Shown: piece by piece, positions 44,677 to 54,100 of the stretch
Layout of the letters: the number at the start of each line of letters is the position of its first letter
Numbering within the stretch: the first letter of the stretch is position 1
Source: Fibrobacter sp. UWB2
Lineage (GTDB): Bacteria; Fibrobacterota; Fibrobacteria; Fibrobacterales; Fibrobacteraceae
Assembly (NCBI RefSeq): GCF_002210425.1
Contig: NZ_MWQK01000005.1
Span: 310,001-374,000, forward strand
Reading direction: 5' to 3'
DNA: 64,000 nt
Notes under the pieces: generated by a model
Database searches by the model: none
What the model was told of the DNA's origin: nothing
What the model saw: only the letters and a program-made list of their open reading frames with translations
Program-made: the position numbers and the translations under genes

Positions 44677-45423
44677 ATGGAACCGGAAGTCACCACCAAA
44701 AATTTTGAAGTGCGTTTCTCGGACTGCGACCACCACAGCCGACTCAAGCTTTCAAATCTCTTCTTGTTCATGGAAGAAACCGCCATCGCCGATGCCGAAC
44801 AGAACGGCTTTGGGATATGGAAGATGATGAAGGCAGGCTACACCACGGTCATCACGCGACTGAAGATTCGCCTGTTGCACCACCCGGTCTGGGGCGAAAA
44901 GCTTTCCATCTCGACGTGGGCAAAGGACATCATCAAGGACAAAGTTTGTCTTAAGGATTATTCCATCCTCGATGCGCAGGGGCATTCCATCGCGCAGGCG
45001 ACTTCTTCGTGGCTCTTGGTGAACATGAAGACCGGCAAAGCAGAAAACCCGGCCAACGCACCGTACCCGATTCCGCTCATTCAGGGCAAGAACGCGCTCC
45101 CCGAAATGATGGATATTTTGGACCCGCAAGTTGACCCGCAAATTGTAGCGACAGAAATTGCAAAGTATAGTGACTTGGACATGAACAAGCATGTGAACCA
45201 CTGCCGCTATGTGGACTGGGTGACAAACTCGCTCGACCCGCAGGAACTCAAGAGCCGCAGAATCCGTTCAATACAGATAAATTACATTTCGCAGATTCCG
45301 CTCGGCGGCAAGGTGAACATTGTGCGTTTCAAGAATACAAACCACCATGCGTATATTTTCGGGACGAACGCTGACGACATGACGCAATGCCACTTCCAGG
45401 CGCGCATCGGTTTCGCTGATTAG
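44677..45423 (+). CDS. Acyl-ACP thioesterase (FatA/FatB family)
   Basis: The enzyme releases fatty acids from acyl-carrier protein. The 248-residue product is a double hot-dog: the first half contains FEVRFSDCDHHSRLKLSNLF and MEETAIADAEQNGFGIWKMM, the second half contains YSDLDMNKHVNHCRYVDW, the conserved N/H catalytic motif, and IQINYISQIPLGG. The ATG at 44677 is chosen because GTGAGGAAT (Shine-Dalgarno) precedes it, rather than the GTG at 44665. Divergent from aroA, with 89 bp between starts. It is convergent with the nitronate monooxygenase-like gene, 42 bp apart, where a stray repeat-like CGAAGCGAAGCG stretch is seen. Confidence 0.9.
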   Translation: MEPEVTTKNFEVRFSDCDHHSRLKLSNLFLFMEETAIADAEQNGFGIWKMMKAGYTTVITRLKIRLLHHPVWGEKLSISTWAKDIIKDKVCLKDYSILDAQGHSIAQATSSWLLVNMKTGKAENPANAPYPIPLIQGKNALPEMMDILDPQVDPQIVATEIAKYSDLDMNKHVNHCRYVDWVTNSLDPQELKSRRIRSIQINYISQIPLGGKVNIVRFKNTNHHAYIFGTNADDMTQCHFQARIGFAD

Positions 45424-45465
45424 TCATCCTCGAAGCGAAGCGTAGGGGAACCATTATTTCTTGTT

Positions 45466-47226
45466 TTACAACAGCGCATTTTTCAGCAAGCGTTCTTCGA
45501 CCTCGAAGGCGCTTGGTTTGCCTTTGGGCGTAAGGCGCTTGCCTGTGCCGTAGAGGTGCTGCATCATTTCTAGAAGCGTGTATTCGCGGTCGAAATAGCC
45601 GATGTCCGGGTTCGGGCAAATGGTAACCGGTTCGCGAGTGCGAGCGGGCTGCGAGCCACGAGCGACGGCGACACATTCCGGCTGGTAATGGAGCGATGGG
45701 CTCTTCTCGCGGATTTCTTCGCGACCAGCATTTCCGAGAAATCGGCAGATGCATTCACGCGAAAGCGTGACGCGACGAAGCTTGTCGTACTTTCGACGGA
45801 TGGAAGATTCAAGCGAGTCGAATTCCTGCGAGATTTTTTCGTGCACAACCGGTTGCGACTGTTCAACATCCGCATTATACGGATGCATTTTACAGGCCTC
45901 AAGGTCCTCTTTTTCCAAAGCATCAATTTCGGCTAGGCGGTGCATCACGTACTCGCGAGACGCCATGCAAACAGGATGGTCAAAGCCGGGGATATTTTGG
46001 CAAAGGTAATGCTGACGGCACGGGAATCCGGGTTTCAGTTCAGGGCTTCCAGATTTTTCTGATTCTGGAGCAAAGTATTCCTGAATTTTCTGCTCACAAA
46101 TTCTTGCCGCCGTCGATGTTTGCAGATTCACGAACGGGATGCCAAGAGGCGATGCATGACTAATGCAAACATCTTCGGGCTTTGCGCTCGCGAGCAATCG
46201 GCGCGTTTCCTTATCGACGCTAGTCGCCTGCGGTACAAGCAAAAACGGAGTCCCGACACCTACGCCATCTATCCCGAGCGACAAGACTTGAGCAATATCT
46301 TCGGGAGCGCAAAGCCCACCCTGCGCGGTAATCCGCGCAGGCGACGGCGGCGGGAGAATTCCTTGCACCGGGACGGTCGCATCATTGTCCCCCGCATCAC
46401 AAGAATCAGCGAACTTCGCAATCATCGAGCACGTAGTTTCAAAAAGTTCTTTGCGCTTTTCGACAAATTCCCGGACCACATCAAGCAATAACTTCTTGGA
46501 TTCAAAAAACGCATGACCGCCGCAGTTCACGCCAGATTCAATGCGGTATTCGTAAACTTCCAAGCCCTTCTTTGCCAAATAGCGACCCTGAACGAGCGCC
46601 GAACGATAATCCGAAACTTTCAGGATAATCTTCTTTTTCGGAGGTCTTGTACCCGTCCTGTAAAAATCCTTGCACTTTGCAATTTCTTCGAAGACGGACA
46701 AGTTCACGCCTGCACTGAGCACAAGCGCCCCCGCCACTTTCGAAGCGGCAAAGCCGCGAACGGCATCAAACGCAGCCTCGTCATGATTCAAGCCAACCAT
46801 GATGTTAGCCTGGATTTCGCCCGGTTCCATTTTTTCGGTGAGGGCGGCCTCAGCCGCAATGCGGGCAAGACCCGTCTTTGCAAAAATGCCATCGTATTCT
46901 ACGCGAAGCCTGGAATCCAGCGGGAGCATTAAGAAATAAAGGTCCTTGTCGCTACCGCCATCAAAGCGGCACGCACAAAGACGTGTAAACTTGCGCTCTA
47001 CTTCGTCTGCAATAAAGTCCAAATACGAACGGATGCGCCCAATGCGGGTTGTCTGCGGAGAACCCAAATCAAGGCCCAAGCGTTCTGCATAAGCCATACG
47101 GTATTCTTCGAGGAGGCCATCATCCACAAGCGAAATCACAGACGTGATTCCCAAATGCGCTACACGAATCGGCGTATCCGCCGTATAGCAAATGCCCATC
47201 ACCGGAATGTGAATTTTGTGAACCAT
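45466..47226 (-). CDS. Nitronate monooxygenase-like FMN TIM-barrel protein with Cys-rich C-terminal extension
   Basis: The first 360 residues look like a nitronate monooxygenase/FabK-type FMN barrel: KIHIPVMGICYTA at the start, and PARITAQGGLCAPEDIAQVL with SLGIDGVGVGTPFLLVPQA near the end of the barrel, the phosphate-binding loops. Related long proteins occur in Bacteroidota. The C-terminal 200 residues are unusual: CRQHYLCQNIPGF, HPVCMASREYV and SRECICRFLGNAG hold clustered cysteines that could bind metal or an Fe-S centre. GAGGGTT supports the ATG at 47226. The substrate is unknown; oxidative detoxification of nitroalkanes is the family's known activity. Confidence 0.65.
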   Translation of the reverse strand: MVHKIHIPVMGICYTADTPIRVAHLGITSVISLVDDGLLEEYRMAYAERLGLDLGSPQTTRIGRIRSYLDFIADEVERKFTRLCACRFDGGSDKDLYFLMLPLDSRLRVEYDGIFAKTGLARIAAEAALTEKMEPGEIQANIMVGLNHDEAAFDAVRGFAASKVAGALVLSAGVNLSVFEEIAKCKDFYRTGTRPPKKKIILKVSDYRSALVQGRYLAKKGLEVYEYRIESGVNCGGHAFFESKKLLLDVVREFVEKRKELFETTCSMIAKFADSCDAGDNDATVPVQGILPPPSPARITAQGGLCAPEDIAQVLSLGIDGVGVGTPFLLVPQATSVDKETRRLLASAKPEDVCISHASPLGIPFVNLQTSTAARICEQKIQEYFAPESEKSGSPELKPGFPCRQHYLCQNIPGFDHPVCMASREYVMHRLAEIDALEKEDLEACKMHPYNADVEQSQPVVHEKISQEFDSLESSIRRKYDKLRRVTLSRECICRFLGNAGREEIREKSPSLHYQPECVAVARGSQPARTREPVTICPNPDIGYFDREYTLLEMMQHLYGTGKRLTPKGKPSAFEVEERLLKNALL

Positions 47227-47287
47227 AACCCTCGAAAACCTCGCGATTACCCAAAATGCGAATCAAATAGTAATATAAAAAATAACT

Positions 47288-47389
47288 GGATCCTTCAGTC
47301 ACTTCGTTCCTTCAGGATGACGAATGCGGAATGACATGCACATTCAGGATGACGAGATGGCGATTCCCGCTCGGTGGCGGGAATGACAC
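47288..47389. repeat. Pair of REP-like hairpins
   Basis: GGATCCTTCAG...CCTTCAGGATGACG (47288-47321) and GATTCCCGC...GCGGGAATGACAC (47362-47389) match the two repeat families seen at 19503-19636 and 39402-39468. They lie between the start of the nitronate monooxygenase-like gene and the stop of the ComEC-like gene. Confidence 0.7.
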
Positions 47390-47395
47390 ATCCCC

Positions 47396-48235
47396 CTACG
47401 GTACAAGTACGCCCATGCTCGGCGAGAGTTCAAAGCGGATGGAGCCTTGCAAATCAGTACGGTAAAGTCTCGTAGAATCCCCAAGCACCAAATTTAGTTT
47501 ACGGACAACAGATGGCGCGGGATGCCCATAGCGGTTCTCCGCACCGACGCTCACAAAAGCATACTTCGGCGAGACCTGCGACAAGAAACTTAACGTATTG
47601 CTCCCCGCCGAACCGTGATGCGCCACCTGCAAAAGCTCCGCCGAAAGTGTCGGATTCATCTCAAGCAAATGGCGTTCGCCCACCGAATCCAGGTCTCCCG
47701 TCAAAAGCATTTTGCTGGCGCCAAACTTTCCGAGCAGCACCAGACTCGCACGATTCTCGCCCACGCGCCAATAGCTCGCCGGCCACAGCACTTCAAAGCC
47801 ATTAGCCCCACCCCCAAAACTTACGTTCTCGCCTCGCAATAGCGTATCCACCGGCGTTCCAAGCGATCTCGCTACCCGCAACACGCTATCGCGATAAAAG
47901 TCGCCCGCCGTATCCGGCCCCACGTACAACCGCCGCACAAAAACGCCCCGCCCCGCAAGTTCCAAAAATCCGCCAATATGGTCCCGATGGTTATGGCTTA
48001 GCACCACCCACTCAAGCGTATCGACTCCGCGCGCCAAAAGCGAATCCACCACGCCGACCGAATCGGGCCCAAAGTCATACATCGCATAGCGACCGCCATA
48101 TTCGAGGAGAACCGCAAGCCCCTGCCCCACGTCAATCGCCGTAACGTGTACCGGAGTTTCGCCCTCCGCCGACCCGCTCACGTACATGCAGCCGTTAATC
48201 ACCGCCGCGACAACCAAAATCCAAAAAAGCCTCAT
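47396..48235 (-). CDS. Secreted ComEC-type metallo-beta-lactamase-fold protein
   Basis: The 279-residue product begins with a lipoprotein or secretion signal (RLFWILVVAAVINGC). The domain matches the metallo-beta-lactamase part of ComEC/Rec2: VTAIDVGQGLAVLLEYGG, the zinc motif SHNHRDHIGG (HxHxDH), MLLTGDLDSVGERHLL, LLQVAHHGSAGSNTLSFL, and the end SPKYAFVSVGAENRYGHPAP. In ComEC this domain is thought to be a nuclease that degrades the non-transported DNA strand; here it stands alone without the channel part. AAGGACG supports the ATG. Its substrate is unknown. Confidence 0.85.
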   Translation of the reverse strand: MRLFWILVVAAVINGCMYVSGSAEGETPVHVTAIDVGQGLAVLLEYGGRYAMYDFGPDSVGVVDSLLARGVDTLEWVVLSHNHRDHIGGFLELAGRGVFVRRLYVGPDTAGDFYRDSVLRVARSLGTPVDTLLRGENVSFGGGANGFEVLWPASYWRVGENRASLVLLGKFGASKMLLTGDLDSVGERHLLEMNPTLSAELLQVAHHGSAGSNTLSFLSQVSPKYAFVSVGAENRYGHPAPSVVRKLNLVLGDSTRLYRTDLQGSIRFELSPSMGVLVP

Positions 48236-48345
48236 AAGCGTCCTTTTTTTAAATGTTCCTACTTATATAACACGCTTTTTTCGCGAATTTGGCCCATTTC
48301 GAGCCTCACAAAATCCAAAATTTTTACAAAAACGGCGATTTTTAT

Positions 48346-48353
48346 TATCTTTA
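48346..48353 (+). promoter_or_regulatory. Candidate -7 box of the small Zn-finger gene
   Basis: TATCTTTA resembles TAnnTTTG and lies 18 bp before the ATG at 48372, with a TTTTT element about 20 bp upstream at 48321-48325. Confidence 0.45.
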
Positions 48354-48371
48354 CTACTAATTGAGGTCTCT

Positions 48372-48728
48372 ATGCAATTACCTAAGTACAAAAAGAAGAA
48401 ACGCATCAAGCTCAAAGTCTGCCAGGAACCCGGCTGCGGCCGTGAATTCTGGGGTCACCCGATCGCGAAGTACTGCGAACTGCACCGCGACATCAAGCAG
48501 CGCCAAAAGCAAAAGAAGGATATCGAGAACATCGAGTCCAAGAACATCATTTTCCGCCACAACTACTCGGAAGCCATGGACTTGGAATTCAAGTGCTGCC
48601 TCGAAGGCTGCAACAACACGTTCACGATCCGTATGTTCCCGAAGCAGTACGTGTACCCGCGCTTCTGCATGGAACACAGAAACGACTTCAAGCGTGCAAA
48701 TTTCCTCCGAATCATGCAGAAAAAGTAG
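48372..48728 (+). CDS. Small basic protein with two CX4C...CxxH zinc-finger-like motifs
   Basis: The 118-residue product begins MQLPKYKKKKRIKLKVCQEP. Two similar motifs follow: CQEPGCGREFWGHPIAKYC then ELH (about residues 17-38), and CCLEGCNNTFTIRMF up to YPRFCMEHR (about 75-103). Each has CX4C, a spacer of about 12-17 residues and CxxH, so each can bind one zinc. The linker is very basic and helical (RDIKQRQKQKKDIENIES). GAGG lies 5 bp before the ATG. It looks like a nucleic-acid-binding protein; I know no family name. A terminator follows at 48770. Confidence 0.75.
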   Translation: MQLPKYKKKKRIKLKVCQEPGCGREFWGHPIAKYCELHRDIKQRQKQKKDIENIESKNIIFRHNYSEAMDLEFKCCLEGCNNTFTIRMFPKQYVYPRFCMEHRNDFKRANFLRIMQKK

Positions 48729-48769
48729 TCGTAGCGCGCTAAAAACAAATTTTTTAGAAAAAAGTGTTT

Positions 48770-48800
48770 GCCATCCCTTGAAATTTGGGATGGCTTTTTT
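48770..48800 (+). terminator. Rho-independent terminator after the Zn-finger gene
   Basis: GCCATCCC and GGGATGGC form an 8-bp perfect stem around a 9-base loop, followed by TTTTTT. Its T-run meets the tRNA-His promoter box. Confidence 0.9.
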
Positions 48801-48807
48801 ATATTTG
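48800..48807 (+). promoter_or_regulatory. -7 box (TATATTTG) of tRNA-His
   Basis: TATATTTG is a perfect match to the Bacteroidota -7 consensus TAnnTTTG and lies 12 bp before the mature tRNA 5' end. It begins at the last base of the terminator T-run. Confidence 0.7.
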
Positions 48808-48819
48808 GTCTCGCTACAT

Positions 48820-48894
48820 GGTGGATGTAGCTCAATTGGTTAGAGTCCCAGATTGTGATTCTGGATGTTGCCGGTTCGAGTCCGGTCATCCACC
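48820..48894 (+). tRNA. tRNA-His (anticodon GTG)
   Basis: The acceptor arms GTGGATG and CATCCAC pair, the anticodon stem CCAGA/TCTGG holds loop TTGTGAT with GTG at its centre, and the T arm is CCGGTTCGAGTCCGG. G-1 (48820) faces the C73 discriminator (48894), both hallmarks of bacterial tRNA-His. The CCA end is not encoded. Confidence 0.97.
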
Positions 48895-48900
48895 CGAAAA

Positions 48901-48927
48901 AGACCTTGCGAAAGCAAGGTCTTTTTT
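48901..48927 (+). terminator. Terminator after tRNA-His
   Basis: AGACCTTGC and GCAAGGTCT form a 9-bp stem with the loop GAAA, followed by TTTTT. Confidence 0.93.
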
Positions 48928-48960
48928 CATTTACCGACATGCGCGCATTCCGTGCCAAAG

Positions 48961-49013
48961 ATGTCATGCCCGCCGGAGCCTGTGCTGAGCGCAGTCGAAG
49001 TAAGCGGGCACCT
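48961..49013. repeat. REP-like element (reverse orientation)
   Basis: GTCATGCCCGCC on the left and AAGCGGGCA on the right are inverted relative to the units at 19551 and 39443. The middle (GTGCTGAGCGCAGTCGAAG) shares the CTGAGC...GTCGAAG core of the GGATCC-family unit, so two families appear merged here. Confidence 0.55.
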
Positions 49014-49036
49014 CCTTTTCTGCACACATTCTCGAA

Positions 49037-50950
49037 TTAAGTTTTATCACCGCCCACGAACTTGAGCGCGAGCATGGTAATGTCGTCGAACTGCGGAGCG
49101 TCGCCCACAAATTCATCAATCTTGGATTTCACGAACGGGCAAATTTCGGCAGGTTCGCGGTTGCCCGCATCGCGGAGCGTCTTGAGCAGCCGCTCGTCAC
49201 CAAACAGATTCTCGTTCGCATCCGTCGCCTCGGTCACGCCGTCCGTGTACAAGAAGATTGTATCGCCCGGATTCAGCTTGAGCGTCTGGCGCTTGTAACG
49301 GGTCCCTTCCATCGCGGCAATCACAAGACCGGGCTTGCTCTTTGCAAACTCGACCGTACCGTCCGCACGGCGGATAGCCGGCGGGTTATGCCCTGCACAT
49401 ACAAATTCCACTTCGCCCGTCCGCAAGTCGAGAACGCCCATCCAGACCGTGACGAACATATTGAGGTAGTTGCGGAACGCCAGGCGGTCATTCACAACGT
49501 TGAATGTGTCTACAACCGAAGTGCCCGCAAGCAAGACGCTCTTGAGCATCGAGCGCGCCGACATCATGAGGAGCGCCGCCGGAACGCCCTTGCCCGACAC
49601 GTCTGCGATCAAGAAGGCAAGCCTGTCATTATCCACCTTGCAGAAATCATAGAAGTCACCACCCACCGCCTTTGCAGGTAAAATAAACGGAGAAAGCAAA
49701 TGGCGGGCATCCTTTACGCCCTCGTCATCATCGCTACGCGCAAGCAACCCAAGCTGGATCTTGCGTGCCATCTCCAGTTCGCTCGCCACACGTTCGGCGC
49801 CCTTCTGCTTTTCAATATTTTCCTTGAGCGAATCACGCATGCGGCCAAACGCATCTGCAAATTCCGCAATTTCGTCCTTGCCATCAACCGGTGGAATCTC
49901 CACGTCAAAGTCGCCCTGGCCCAAACGCTTCGCCACCCCTGCAAGCGCCTTGAGCGGTCGCGTCACACGACTCGAAATCACAAGCACAAGTACAATCATC
50001 ATGATGTAGCTAGCGAGGCCAAGGATGCCGAGAACCGACGCCATCTTACGTTGTTTTGCAAAGAATTCATCCGCAGGCCAAACGACGCCGAACACCCAGC
50101 CGTCCACCTTCATGTGCGAAAAATAGATGCAAGCCTTTTCGCCGCTAAAAGTCTTGCCAAGTAAAAGCCCGCTGTGCAAATTGCGTACCGCCGTCTCGAA
50201 ATTAGACAAGCCCGCTTCATGGCCTTTTGCAAGCGAATGGAGCGATTCCTTGAAAATCCAGTCATCACGCGGATGCGCCACAAACCTGTTTTCGGCAGAG
50301 AGGATAAACGCATATCCCGAGTTTTCAATATTTATCGAGGAGACCGCATCGCGCAAGAACGAGACAAAAATATCAAGCCCGACAACGCCCTTGAATTTCT
50401 TAGAACCATCGGGGAGCGTCTGGTAAAAAGGCATCGCAAAAAGCGCCACCGGCTGGTCCGCATAAACGCCAATAAACGGTTCGTACCACTGGCCCTTGCC
50501 CGTTTCGATGGACTGTTTGTACCAAGGCATTTCGCGGTAGTCCTTCACTTCCATGACCGTGTCCTCGAGGCCGTGCCCCGTAATGCGCATGAACTCGCGG
50601 CCATTCCGTTCGGGCTCGTAGGCGATAAACAACGCAGACGCAATCGGATTTTTCTCATGGGTGCGCACGTATTCCGCCGGCAAAAACTCCTCGATATCCT
50701 TCTTGTTCAAGTCGCCACGTTCGAGCATCGCCACAATGTTTTTTACAACCGCAGCGTTATCTTCAAAGATATTGTCGATGGAAGACACGTGCTTTTCACT
50801 GATTTCCTGACCACGTGCCATGATGAGTTCCGACATCCTCGAGCTGACCTGCTGCTGAAGCATAAAAATCATCGCGACAAAGATCACCGTGATGCCGAGC
50901 AATATCAAAACAGTCTGTTTAAACGCAAGACTGTGAAAATTCAATTTCAT
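49037..50950 (-). CDS. Membrane sensor with Cache and HAMP domains and a SpoIIE-type (PP2C) phosphatase
   Basis: The ATG at 50950 has GAGGGG 6 bp upstream and gives 637 residues. The order is: membrane helix (FKQTVLILLGITVIFVAMIFML), a periplasmic dCache-like domain (about residues 35-295; PWYKQSIETGKGQWYEPFIG, GVVGLDIFVSFLRDAV), a second helix (VLGILGLASYIMMIVLVLVI), HAMP (RVTRPLKALAGVAKRLGQGD), coiled coil, then the phosphatase (about 420-637) with GGDFYDF, IADVSGKGVPAALLM, YTDGVTEA and FDDITML, which bind the two metal ions. Such enzymes act on anti-sigma antagonists in partner-switching pathways. No antagonist or anti-sigma gene is nearby. Confidence 0.93.
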   Translation of the reverse strand: MKLNFHSLAFKQTVLILLGITVIFVAMIFMLQQQVSSRMSELIMARGQEISEKHVSSIDNIFEDNAAVVKNIVAMLERGDLNKKDIEEFLPAEYVRTHEKNPIASALFIAYEPERNGREFMRITGHGLEDTVMEVKDYREMPWYKQSIETGKGQWYEPFIGVYADQPVALFAMPFYQTLPDGSKKFKGVVGLDIFVSFLRDAVSSINIENSGYAFILSAENRFVAHPRDDWIFKESLHSLAKGHEAGLSNFETAVRNLHSGLLLGKTFSGEKACIYFSHMKVDGWVFGVVWPADEFFAKQRKMASVLGILGLASYIMMIVLVLVISSRVTRPLKALAGVAKRLGQGDFDVEIPPVDGKDEIAEFADAFGRMRDSLKENIEKQKGAERVASELEMARKIQLGLLARSDDDEGVKDARHLLSPFILPAKAVGGDFYDFCKVDNDRLAFLIADVSGKGVPAALLMMSARSMLKSVLLAGTSVVDTFNVVNDRLAFRNYLNMFVTVWMGVLDLRTGEVEFVCAGHNPPAIRRADGTVEFAKSKPGLVIAAMEGTRYKRQTLKLNPGDTIFLYTDGVTEATDANENLFGDERLLKTLRDAGNREPAEICPFVKSKIDEFVGDAPQFDDITMLALKFVGGDKT

Positions 50951-50986
50951 CAAAACCCCTCGAATACCCCAATGAGAACCTTTAAG

Positions 50987-51017
50987 TAAACATATATTTT
51001 TTGAGGGGAATATCAAC
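50987..51017 (-). promoter_or_regulatory. Candidate promoter of the phosphatase gene
   Basis: TATGTTTA (50994-50987) fits TAnnTTTG with one change, with TTG (51017-51015) about 20 bp upstream. It is 37 bp before the ATG. Confidence 0.45.
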
Positions 51018-51049
51018 CCATGATTTTAAGCCATGGGAGCTATATCACA

Positions 51050-51086
51050 TAAAAAAAGACCCGCAGGCTATTTAACCCACGGATCT
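51050..51086 (-). terminator. Terminator after the GLUG-repeat gene
   Basis: On the minus strand GATCCGTGGG pairs (with G-U pairs) to CCTGCGGGTC, followed by a T7 run (51057-51051). It lies about 30 bp after the stop of the GLUG gene. Confidence 0.8.
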
Positions 51087-51115
51087 ATCGAATCGTCAAT
51101 CAAAAAATTAGAGAA

Positions 51116-54100
51116 CTATTTTTTCAGGAGCATCACATTTTCGGTCGCCATGCCGCCCACTTGCAGCACGCCAACATAGCGGCCCCGGGCAATTTCTCCA
51201 GCATTAAGTGTTTCGAAATGCACACCCGTTGCTCGGCGACCAAGATCAAACACCCGCACCACTCGACCTTGCATGTCGATGAGCGAGAACTTCACCGCAG
51301 CCGCTGCAGGGATTTCAAAACGCACGGCGATGTCACCGCCTTGGAACACAGCACCGAGGGAAGCATTACGAACAACCACCTTTTCGCTAAAGCGAACGCT
51401 CGTCGGAGATTCAACGCGAAGTTCCATCGTAGAAGCCTTGCCCCAAAGCGTATCGTTCTCGACAAGCACGCCTACACGGTAAAGCACGTTGAACGTTCCA
51501 GAAGGTGCATTTGCATTTTCCAAAGAATCCAGCAAAGCCTCGCTTGCAGAATCCAGCTTGAGCACCTTTTTCGCAGACGAATCCATCACGAAAGCGTCGT
51601 CCAGCAGTTTGCCGCGAACGTTTTTCGCAAGCGACTTGTTGTCTTTGTACGAAACATTTTCACTTGCGGCAACAGGCGGATTCGGCAAACCGCGAAGCAG
51701 CGGATAGCTCACGCCTTCTTGCATGTACCACACAGAATCGAAGTCAAATTCCTTGAAAGAGTTCTTCAACATCATTTGTACGTTAGTCAAGCCTTTGCCC
51801 GACATTGTAGAGTCGCTACAAGCATCGGCAAGGTAGTAGAATTCATCCGAAGGTTGCGATTTCGCAGGCAAGCCGGTGCAAAAACGGATTCCGTCTTTAA
51901 CTGATTTTCCAGAAGCGTACCCCCTCACCTTCGTATCGTTACCATTGACCCCGACAAAACCAAAGCCATAAAACTCTTCTACTGCCGACATATCACCCGT
52001 CGAATAGCAGTCTTCAATTACAGCTTGATTGTTATTGACAAAGTTGCCCGTACTCTCTACATTTCCTGTAGAATAGGATCGCTTGATAGTTCCATCATTT
52101 TCGCCAACAAAACCGGCAGCCGCGTTTGCATTTCCCATCGCAAACGAGCGTTCGATCAAACCTTCGTTCTTGCCGACAAATGCACCAGAATAACTAAAAA
52201 TGCCCGTGCCCTTGGCACTTCCGGTAGCATAGCTTTCAGAAATAGTAGTTTGATTCAAAGCAGCAAAGCTGCCGACATAACTCGAACCCACAACATCGAC
52301 GGATGCATGCAAACCTTTCAATTCCTTGCCATAAGCTTTACCAATCAGGCCACCGATATAGTTGAGGTTTTTCGCATCAATAATGCCTGTTGCCGTAGAG
52401 TTCGTGACCGTTCCGCTATCGACCGCGACAAGGCCAGCAATGCCTTCAATGACATAATACTCCGAGATTTCGCCACCATCTTCGTAAGAAAAGGATAAAT
52501 CACCCCTAGACGATTCTTGACCAGACACATTGACATTCGCTTTGCTTTCGCTGATAGTTCCGGCAGCTGTGTTCAGGGCAGCAATACCGCCCATGAAACC
52601 GCTACTCCCCTTTAGGGTCGCATTAACGGTCGCTTTCTCGATGGATCCCTTGTTCAGCACGGCAACACCAGCAGCGCACCATCCCCCCTCCCATCGCATA
52701 TCGACTTCGGCACCGACAATGTTTCCGTAATTCACAAGTGCAATTCCAGAAACGTTGTTGCTATTATTAACCTTCCCTTTGACCGATACATTTTCGATAG
52801 AGCCATAGTTTCTGAACACGAAGCCTGCACTTTGATAAATGCTATCCATCAAGACATCGACATTCACATTACGAATCGTTCCTTTATTCACAGTGGCAAC
52901 ACCGCCAATTTTCAATTCACGATTGCGACCAATAGAATACCCCTTGAAAGACAAACTATCTACGATTGCAGACTGCGCAACAGTATCGATAAATCCAATT
53001 GCCTTATGATCCTTATCCCAAAATCCCGTAAACAAGCTGTCGATGCTATGACCGCCACCATGGAATTCGCCGGTAAAAGCACCGGTATCCTGTTTTGCGT
53101 AACCGCCAAGGACAACACCGTAACAGTTGCAGAATTCTTCCAACACATCGTACTTACCAATAGGCTTGAATCCTGTTCCACCGACAGCAAAACGTTCATC
53201 CGTCCTGGAAGCAGTGGCATCGATATCGTTGGCCAAGCGATAAACGGCCGACAACTTGTATTTTCCGAATCCGATTGATTTCAAGTCTCCGTAGGTCTTG
53301 ATCAAGAACGGGTCTTTTTCCGTACCGGAACCGGCCATTTTCATCATGGTCTGATCCACAGCCTGATTCGGATAAATCTTTTCCTTCATTGTCTTGGATA
53401 TATAGTAAGGCTTAGTCAGCCACGACAGATAGGGATAAGTCGAATCTGCTGCGATCTTCCAGGTTGAATCGAAATCCCAGCCTTCGTAGTTTTCCTTCTT
53501 GACCATCTCTGTTGTATTGCGGAGATCCCCCGCAGCCGTCGTATTAACATACCAGAGTGTCGTATCATAATAGACCGAGGTGTAGGTCGACTTGTTGTCA
53601 GAGCCCGCAAGGCCACCCCATTTAGAATCGCCCGTAACTTGACCTGCGGCAAACGAGTTCTTCACAGTCGCATTGTCCGAATAGCCCGCCAAGCCGCCGA
53701 CATTCTTTGTTCCCACGACATTTGCAATCGAATAGCAGTCCGCGACACTCGCCTCGCCCAAAAAGCCCACGAGACCGCCCACGTTTTCCTTGCCCGAGAC
53801 CAGGAATCTAGACGCGCTCCTCACGACAGAGCCGGCAGATTTCTTACCGGCAAGAGAGCCAACGTAATTTTCGCCGGCAACATCATACTTGATAAAGATG
53901 TTTTCGACCGTAGCACCATTATCGACACCGGCCAGGACGCCGACATAGTCCTTACCACGGATGGCACCCCTAGTATTCGCAGGCCCATACGAATAGCTTT
54001 CTCCAAGATACGAAGCCGTATCAAAGACAACATTGCTTACCTTGGCACCCTTCGCCAGAGCCCGGAAAAGTCCCACCGAATCTTCGTCGGGGCGATTGAT

